Origin: Trebouxia sp. TZW2008
Taxonomy: Eukaryota > Chlorophyta > Trebouxiophyceae > Trebouxiales > Trebouxiaceae
NCBI GenBank assembly: GCA_002118135.1
Contig: BDIU01000181.1
Location: 1-25,528 of the forward strand
Reading direction: 5' to 3'
DNA length: 25,528 bases
A model generated the notes under the pieces. The model saw nothing but the letters and a program-made list of their open reading frames with translations. It had not been told where the DNA came from and ran no database searches. Position numbers and translations under genes: made by a program. Within the stretch, counting starts at the first letter, position 1. Every line of letters starts with the position of its first letter. Shown here piece by piece: positions 19,740 through 25,528 of the stretch.

Positions 19740-20900
19740 CAAGCACAGATCCTGTGCATTGATGCTGTTTGTGTGTGTATGTATCAATCTTGATGTCTCA
19801 GTTACAACTGAGCACCACATGTGCTCTGTTATGTTTTTGGTGATTTTGTTGCTTTCGTACGGCTAGTCAGTGGTTTTATGTGTTGTTTGCTGGAACAGGG
19901 CTTTGTCCGGGACAAACCACACATATGACTGCAAAATAACTAATTTTAGTCATCAGATTGGCGTTCTGAGGATGGGCTTGTTTTTTTATGGAACGCTGCC
20001 ATGTCGCTCACGCTTATAGCTGTGCCGGCATGGCATGCGCCCAATCAATCTTTTGAACAGTTTTGGCTGCAAACAGCACAACGCTGCAGCCAATGATTTT
20101 TTGGGAACGATTCAGCAAGAGGTGTTAACATGTTTGAGTTGCAGTCTCTGATTGCACTGCAGCCAGCGCATCAGCATGTGACCAACTGCAGGATGCTATT
20201 GATCATTGCATTATGACGTCAATGTGCAGATGCTAGCTGATGCAAAAGAGGTGCTTGGGTTGTTTTTGCATGGTTTCAGTATTTTATTGTTGGGGCTTAT
20301 GTCATTTGTTATGCGCTTTTTACAGCAGCAGCCATTGAACATTGATTAATTCTTCTGCTCAAGCATGTGTAAGTTTGCTGTGTGCGCATGCGTTCATTGC
20401 CAGCATGGTGAGCATGTTGAGGCCAAGCCTTGTATTTGGATGACCTCGTCTGCTCACACTGTTAGCATGTCGCCATGGTAACGTATCAGGAACATGATGA
20501 TGGACATACTAGCTCAGTCTGGACCTGATGCCAAATGTATTGAAGTCAGGTCAAATGTCAACTGCATTGACGCTGCAATGCAGCATGCTGGTCCTGCTCT
20601 TACATGCATTAGCTGCTGCACGTACGCCGTTTCATTGCTCAAATGAGGCAATGGAGGTCGCAGCCGTTGGTTGTCGGTATGCAGGCAATTGCCAGCTCAA
20701 GCCCATTGCACGCAGTTGTCATCAAGTTGAAGGACGACAGCTGCGAAGGATGACTGCGGCGTTCTGCCGCTGAGGACAACGCTGATGCAGATGGAGTCGT
20801 AGCTTTCGCTTCGTTGGGTTTCGCAGCGGCTCCAACATTTTTTGTCTGATCCACGGTTCATCTCAGATCATCCAATAGCTTCTTATCATTCATCTTGATC
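19740..20900. other. 3' flank of the channel gene and intergenic DNA
   Basis: There is no supported gene. The stretch is T-rich at first. TGTAA, the usual green-algal polyadenylation word, occurs at 20368-20372, about 630 bases after the stop; I cannot say whether it is used. Short frames on both strands (for example 20639-20854 minus) lack splice or family support. Confidence 0.5.
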
Positions 20901-21271
20901 TTCATCTCCCACACTGCCATCCATGTCACCGGAATCGGCGCGGAACGTTTGTCGATGACAACGGACGCGCTGTGAGCGCAAATTCGAGAGTGTCGCAACT
21001 CGCACTCTCTGCAGGTAAGTCTAAAGGTGAACTTGGCCGTGCCTGCAGCAGCTTTGCGCGTGCAGTCGATTGGTTTGCACTGCGGGGTGGTGTCAGTGAA
21101 AGCATTGCCATCTCAGTCTGCGCACGCCTTTTGCGGGCCTTCTTTGGCCTTTGGCCTAATGCGTGCGCGTCGGGTCTCCACGATCCGACCAGATTGTAAA
21201 GAGTCTGTGCAAATTTGTCTTGCAGCTGCAGGGCCCATCTGTTCGTGACGTTTGCACGCCCACGAGTCGCG
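20900..21271 (+). promoter_or_regulatory. CpG-rich promoter and 5'UTR region of the FAS1-like gene, with a probable 5'UTR intron
   Basis: CpG words (CGGAATCGGCGCGG, GACGCGC, GCGCGTGCAG, CGCGTCGGG) become frequent here, unlike the DNA on either side. CTCTGCAG|GTAAGT at 21014-21015 is a near-consensus donor and CTTGCAG at 21219-21225 a good acceptor, giving a 5'UTR intron of about 210 bases and placing the ATG 46 bases into the next exon. Two short upstream frames start at ATG 20923 and 20954 and close within 12 codons. No TATA box is evident. Confidence 0.45.
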
Positions 21272-24200
21272 ATGATGAAAACGTTGCTGCTGCTGGTCCT
21301 GGCAATGCTTCTGCTTGATTCCGTTTCAGGTGAGTAACGCGATCGTGAAGCTACGTTGTGCGCACGCTAACGACCCACCCCCATCCTAAGATAAGTCGCA
21401 TGCTTGGCTCGCACCTCGCAAGTTTTGCCGTCGCGACCTGATCCCTTTTTTGTGATGCACCGACAGGCGCATCAGCCAGGCAATTGCAGCAGACCTCTTA
21501 CCCCTTCTCCCAGCCAGGATGCACCCCGGTAGCCAACTCAGTGCTTGTCACCAATCCAGACTACTATGACTTCTTGATCGAGCTGAATCAGACAGGGGTG
21601 TTGACCTACCTGGAACAGGCAGAAGCGCCTATAACTGTTTTTGCCTTCACCAACGCAGCTCAAGAAGAGGCTGTGGCATCTTACAACCACACAATTCAAC
21701 AGGCTGACACTGACCCCCTTATTTCCTCTGCGGTGTATGATGGTAAACTGTACAGCATTGTCAGAGAGGCAGTCCCGGTGAGCGCGTATCTCAATGTCGC
21801 TTCTGGTGATGGTGATGTTGTGCACACACGCAATTTATCACCACTGCAGTCATTGCTGGGCTGCAAGAAAAAGTCAATCTGCTGCCTCTGCACTGCTGTT
21901 TGCCTTTTGCATTAATGCTGATACAGGCAGTATTGCCATTAGTGGTTATCTTGGCATGTGACACCTTAATGACTGCGGCATTGCTGGGTCTGGGTCTGAT
22001 GCCATGCACATGCTTGACATGATACAACTTTGTACAGCATTTCAGTTGCATGACTGCCTCAAAAGGAAATTCCTTCATGGTCAAATTCCCGCCTGCTGTC
22101 TTCAACATGGCTGGCATCTGATGCCAAGCCAAAGCTGCTCACCACCTCCTTGACCGTTTGGACCTGCTTCATACAATTAGCAATTCTTCAACCAACGCTG
22201 CATATAATTAGCGGTTTTTCATGCAATGCTTGGTTGCATTAACGCATGGATGTACATGCCGCATGCTTCATGTGACTGCTTTGCTGTTGCCACACCAAAG
22301 CTACCAAAGCCACAATGTGAGGCATGCCTGTCTCGTCCAGAGCATGTCCTGGACTTGATCAGTGCAACATCTCACATACAATCCTTGTACTCTGCCTGTT
22401 GCTCAATTGCTCACAAACGGCGTATTGTGTGCATGGTGCAGGAGCTGAGTGCTTTTCAGGATGGGGAGGAGTTGACTACACTGCTAGGCCCACAGTTTCA
22501 ACCAGGTGCACCAGGCGATGACAACCTCACTGTCAGAACAAGCTTTGTCAATGGCACAGAGACCGTGACCCTAGTGAGCTATGGGACCATAGTCACCATC
22601 ATCACACCGGCACAATACGCATGCAATGTAAGGGCCTATGCATATGCATGTATCTGCTGTTGCTTGTGTTTGTGTATATGCAATTGCAAACCCAGGGGAT
22701 GCTGATCTCATTGTGAGAACAAGCTTTGTCAATGGCACAGAGACTGTGACCCTAGTGAGCTATGGGTCCATAGTCACCATCATCACACCAGCACAATACG
22801 CTTGCATTGTAAGTGTGCATGCATGTGCATTGTGGAACCATAGTCACCATTATCACGTCAGCACAATATGCTTGCAGTGTGATTTGGATGCCTTTTCTGC
22901 TGTCTGCTTGTGCTTGTGCTTGTGCTTGTGCTTGTGCTTGTGCTTGTGCTTGTGCTTGTGCTTGTGCTTGTGCTTGTGCTTGTGCTTGTGCTTGTGCTTG
23001 TGCTTGTGCTTGTGTACTTGCAATTGCAAGCGCTCACAATTGGCAGAGTCATGTTACTGACATTGTCCTGGCTTGATTGCACTGGGGCATCTTTGTTCAT
23101 CTTGCCCTTCCTCTTAGGTACCACTGCAGTCAGGATGCGGTGACTACTTCAAAATCACAATGTTCTTACATCAGGATGTCCCCGCATGGAGTGTCCTCGT
23201 GAAACAGCTGCAGCATACAGTAGTCTCAAATACTGTTACAAAGTTTCCTGGTGTGTTGCAGTTGATCATCTACGGTGTTAGTGGAGTTGTGGTTCCTGCG
23301 GGCTTTGTGGACTTCAATGACACCCTGTACCATTACCTGGAGGTGATTCTGAGGCCAGGCGGGGCTGAACTGCCCGCACAACTGATTGTGGATGCTGTGA
23401 ATGCTGGCCAGATTGCTGTAGTTGCTGCAGCCTTTGACGAAGCTGTGCAACAGGGCTACGCTGCGCAACTGATTCCCATCTTGCAACAGGTATGCAGATT
23501 TTCCTTCAAAAAGTTGTGATTGCTGTCGGTGATGATGAGATTGCTGTTGTTGCTGCAGCCTTTGATAAGCTGTGCAACAGGGCTACGCTGCGCAACAAAT
23601 CCCCATCTTGCAACAGATACTTGAACTGTTCGCAACAGAAAAGTGATAGGGGCTTGACTGATTGTGTCTGCCACTCTCAAGGCTATTGCTCATGCAGCTG
23701 AAAGCATGGCATCAAGAAGTCTTGTCCATCTGTCAATGCATGTTGGCTGAATCTTTATTCAGTCCTTGCCAAAGCCTCTCACTGACCAAGCTGTCAGGCA
23801 TGCTCCAGTCACCTGTATGCCATGCTCCCGCTGAAACTCTGAGCAAAAGGAGACCTGCTCTAGGGTCTGTCCAAGACCTCTAAACCTCAAGTGACTGCCT
23901 GGTTTTCGAAATCAACCATTTGCTGCTTTCAGGCTGTGAGCATCCCTGGAGGAGTGCTCATTGTAGCATCAGCTGCCAATCAGATGATTGTGCAGTCTGG
24001 ATGTGGCACCATACAGCCCCTGATCCATCAGCTATACCCAACAGTGAATTTCACTCCTGACAATTTGCGTTTGACAGCTGCTGACCTGCAAAGCATGCCC
24101 GCCTTGTCAACCAATTGCTGCTTCCCTTCAGGCTGTGAGCATCCCTGGAGGAGTGGTCATACTAGCATCAGTTGCCAATCAGATGATTGTGCAGTCTGGA

Positions 24201-24332
24201 TGTGGCACCATACAGCCCCTGATCCATCAGCTGTACCCGACCGTGTATTCCACCCCAGAAAGTTGGACTGATCTGCACAGCGTGCCTGCCATGGACCCTC
24301 GCTTGGCCAGCTGTGCCATTAATGGAGTCTGA
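21272..24332 (+). CDS. Secreted fasciclin (FAS1)-like protein, multi-exon
   Basis: Exons 21272-21329, 21467-21777, 22442-22627, 23118-23489 and 24132-24332 join with agreeing phases (1, 0, 0, 0) to give about 375 residues. Residues 1-20 (MMKTLLLLVLAMLLLDSVSG) are a clear signal peptide. FAS1 features follow in order: YDFLIELNQTGVLTYLEQ, the conserved ITVFAFTNAAQ (family pattern TVFAPTNxAF), then DGEELTTLLG, NGTETVTL and TIVTIITPAQ. Near the end, SGCGTIQPLIHQLYPT resembles the closing strand of FAS1 (GxIHVIDxVLLP). FAS1 proteins act in cell adhesion and the extracellular matrix. The middle exon (DVPAWSVLVKQLQHTV, VVAAAFDEAVQQGYAAQ) is less typical. There is no C-terminal membrane or GPI signal. 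Acceptor 23129 instead of 23117 would remove four residues. Several exons have extra copies nearby. Confidence 0.75.
22696..22808 (+). CDS. Duplicate of FAS1 exon 3 body, possible alternative exon
   Basis: It lies 181 bases after the first copy and encodes DADLIVRTSFVNGTETVTLV, then SYGSIVTIITPAQYACI, with a good donor (ATT|GTAAGT). Spliced after the first copy it would be out of frame (phase 0 meets two extra bases). Spliced from an internal donor in exon 3 (CCAG|GTGCAC, 22505) it reads QFQPG-DADLIV in frame and would replace the first copy's body. Confidence 0.5.
22831..22880 (+). pseudogene. Third, truncated copy of the FAS1 exon 3 end
   Basis: TGTGGAACCATAGTCACCAT and GCACAATATGCTTGCAGTGT match the last third of the two upstream copies, at an offset of 70 from the second. 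The beginning is missing and the donor GTAAG has become GTGAT, so it is probably not an exon. Confidence 0.65.
22905..23014 (+). repeat. TGCTTG hexanucleotide array, about 18 copies
   Basis: A perfect or nearly perfect run of TGCTTG lasts 110 bases inside intron 3 of the FAS1-like gene. Flanked by TGTACTTGCAATTGCAA, it corresponds to TGTTGCTTGTGTTTGTGTATATGCAATTGCAAA after the first exon copy, so the array seems to have grown from intron sequence inside the duplicated unit. If read, it gives LC, AC or TS dipeptide runs. Confidence 0.9.
23530..23616 (+). pseudogene. Decayed copy of the end of FAS1 exon 4
   Basis: GATTGCTGTTGTTGCTGCAG, then GCAACAGGGCTACGCTGCGC and CCCATCTTGCAACAG repeat the end of exon 4 at an offset of 127-128 bases. 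One base is lost (TTTGACGAAGCTG became TTTGATAAGCTG), shifting the frame, and the donor GTATGC has become ATACTT. It is a dead exon. Confidence 0.75.
23933..24271 (+). CDS. Duplicate of the FAS1 terminal exon, possible alternative last exon
   Basis: It starts 199 bases before the copy used in the main model and encodes AVSIPGGVLIVASAANQMIV, QSGCGTIQPLIHQLYPTV, then NFTPDNLRLTAADLQSMPAL. The duplicated unit includes the intron end (TCAACCATTTGCTGCTTTCAG against TCAACCAATTGCTGCTTCCC). It is phase 0 like the second copy, so exon 4 can join either. Used as the last exon it would run through the second copy in another frame to a TGA at 24269. No convincing donor is seen inside it. Confidence 0.5.
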   Translation, partial: AVSIPGGVLIVASAANQMIVQSGCGTIQPLIHQLYPTVNFTPDNLRLTAADLQSMPALSTNCCFPSGCEHPWRSGHTSISCQSDDCAVWMWHHTAPDPSAVPDRVFHPRKLD

Positions 24333-25375
24333 AAAAGCTCTTAAAATCAACAAAAAGTGCCAAACAGGTAAATGTGAAGTAAAGAAAGGCAAAGGAAAGA
24401 GTGTACGCTGTCAGGCACTTTTGGGAGGCCTAGGATAGACTGTGGCGTTCCTTGACTGCTCTTCAGAGCTGGCTCTTGGCACAGCAAGAAAGACGCATGA
24501 AGAAGATGTTCAGCATCATTTTGCAATGCAAGTCTTAGCAAGTCATGTTTATATGACAGATGTCAGAGCAGTGAGAAATGCGCAGCATGACAAGGCTTTG
24601 GCAGCCTTTTGCGTTTGAGGTCAGATGATCGTGACAAAGTGTGAGGATTGCATGTGAGCAAAATGGTGTCCTTTGGGTGTTGAAACCCGATTGAAGCAGA
24701 GTTTCTAAAATCCTAATATGTAGTTTGTGACAAGCTTCCCCTCCCTTTTCAAAGTAACTTTGCGTCAATTGGGATCTAGTTTGTCCATATTTATGTGTAC
24801 AGAAACATATGCATGTTTGCTCCTGGGTGGCAAATCTTGTCAGAGACACTATTGTCTTAGACCCAGAAATGGCAACCTTGGTATGCCCTAGTGATCTGCC
24901 TTGCAATCTGCAATCTGAGACCCATGTCTTATCATGAGTTGAACAAGGTGATTGGCAAATCTGACAAGCCTGAGTGATGTACTCTCACTTGTGCTTGAAG
25001 CTGATGATCACTGTCGGTTTTGATTTCTGCTGGTGTTTAAGAGAATCTTAGCAGTATTCTGCTGTTAGTTAAGTATGAATAGTGTTGGTCCTTGCAGAAC
25101 AGGATTGCCATGGGCACCGTCAGAAAAGGAAGTATCAGATATGAAGTGTATGCTTTGTTAAGCTAGTGAAGCAATTGCTGAATTTTTTGCACATCACTTG
25201 CCTGTTGCAGCATTATGATATCTCCCTGCTTAGTCACGCACACCAGATGACATAATTATGACATAACACTGCAAATGCTTAGTAATAGCAAATGGTCAGT
25301 GGTCAGTGTATCTATATATATCCCGCACTTTTGCGCTGTGTGCATGCTTGCTGCACATTGTATAGCAATGCACTA
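24333..25375. other. 3' flank of the FAS1-like gene and intergenic DNA
   Basis: I see no gene. A minus-strand frame at 24535-24906 has no recognisable product. The DNA is AT-richer than the exons; no TGTAA word was found near the stop. A TATATATA run at 25313-25320 stands just before the transposon-like end and may be fortuitous. Confidence 0.5.
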
Positions 25376-25528
25376 TACAGTCCCCCCAGAAAGTTTTGCA
25401 CCACTCCAGTACATGTGCATGTTCAAGCAAGTCTGTGAGGCGCAACAACGCAATGTCGCGGCGGTGCTGATCAGCATAGGAAACTCAACAACGGACGATG
25501 CCAGATGCGGAGTCACCGCCACCGAAAT
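25376..25528 (+). mobile_element. Left end of a probable Tc1/mariner-type transposon, cut by the window
   Basis: The sequence TA|CAGTCCCCCCAGAAAGTTTTGC continues ACCACTCC. A CAGT start directly after TA and an AAAGTTTTGCACC core are typical of terminal inverted repeats in the Tc1/mariner superfamily, which duplicate TA on insertion. From about 25430 the sequence is CpG-rich, unlike the neighbouring DNA, and has an open frame from ATG at about 25419 (FKQVCEAQQRNVAAVLISIG). I cannot identify it as a transposase. The other end is outside the window. Confidence 0.5.

Noticed and set aside
20639..21111. Minus-strand short frames as a divergent gene sharing the CpG-rich promoter
   Set aside because: The longest begins with GTG, not ATG, and no second exon or family signature was found.
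22813..23124. Open frames through the TGCTTG array (Leu-Cys, Ala-Cys or Thr-Ser runs)
   Set aside because: A six-base repeat without stops is open in several frames; it lies between a good donor and the exon 4 acceptor, so it is intron.
24535..24906. 123-codon minus-strand open frame downstream of the FAS1-like gene
   Set aside because: No recognisable domain, no supporting splice signals, and composition like the surrounding non-coding DNA.
25305..25325. TATATATA as a promoter of a gene at the right edge
   Set aside because: It is followed within 60 bases by the transposon-like end, with no supported start; it may be chance.
1..25528. tRNA, rRNA or CRISPR arrays
   Set aside because: No tRNA arm pattern, ribosomal sequence or spaced direct repeats were noticed; the tandem repeats seen have no unique spacers.

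Overview
The window looks like nuclear DNA of a green alga, most likely a trebouxiophyte. This is judged from sequence style, not from a database match. Genes are split into many short exons with GTGAGT/GTAAGT-type donors and TGCAG acceptors. A wall-glycoprotein-like Pro/Ser-rich exon is fused to membrane-protein exons. Most of the DNA is poor in CpG and rich in TG, CA and TGCA, except for short CpG-rich patches at a promoter and at the right edge.

Two plus-strand genes can be reconstructed by joining exons whose splice phases agree. Gene 1 (1 to 19739, 5' end outside the window) encodes a polycystin/PKD-like cation channel of roughly 3,100 residues within the window. In order it has a Pro-rich stalk (1-1385), Cys-containing Ig-like/HYR-type modules (1617-5540), a long helical ectodomain with an internal 18-residue repeat (5466-8373), a polycystin TOP-like extracellular domain (8780-11015), five membrane segments with a pore region (11334-14550), and a long Ser/Pro/Gln-rich cytosolic tail (15026-19739). 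Gene 2 (21272 to 24332) encodes a secreted fasciclin (FAS1)-like protein of about 375 residues with a signal peptide. Its 5' flank is CpG-rich and probably holds a 5'UTR intron.

The most striking theme is serial tandem exon duplication in both genes. The exon carrying the channel's S6 pore helix is present twice in frame. A small ectodomain exon repeats the end of its neighbour. In the FAS1 gene three different exons have duplicate copies, one of which has decayed and one of which carries an expanded TGCTTG hexamer array. Several copies keep compatible splice phases, so alternative exon choice is possible, including a choice between two pore-lining helices.

The right edge (25376 on) starts with a sequence like the terminal inverted repeat of a Tc1/mariner-type transposon next to a TA dinucleotide; the element runs out of the window. 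The stretches 19740-20900 and 24333-25375 hold no gene I can support. Two junctions of gene 1 (E3/E4 near 2183-2359, and 11016-11333) could not be resolved from sequence alone.
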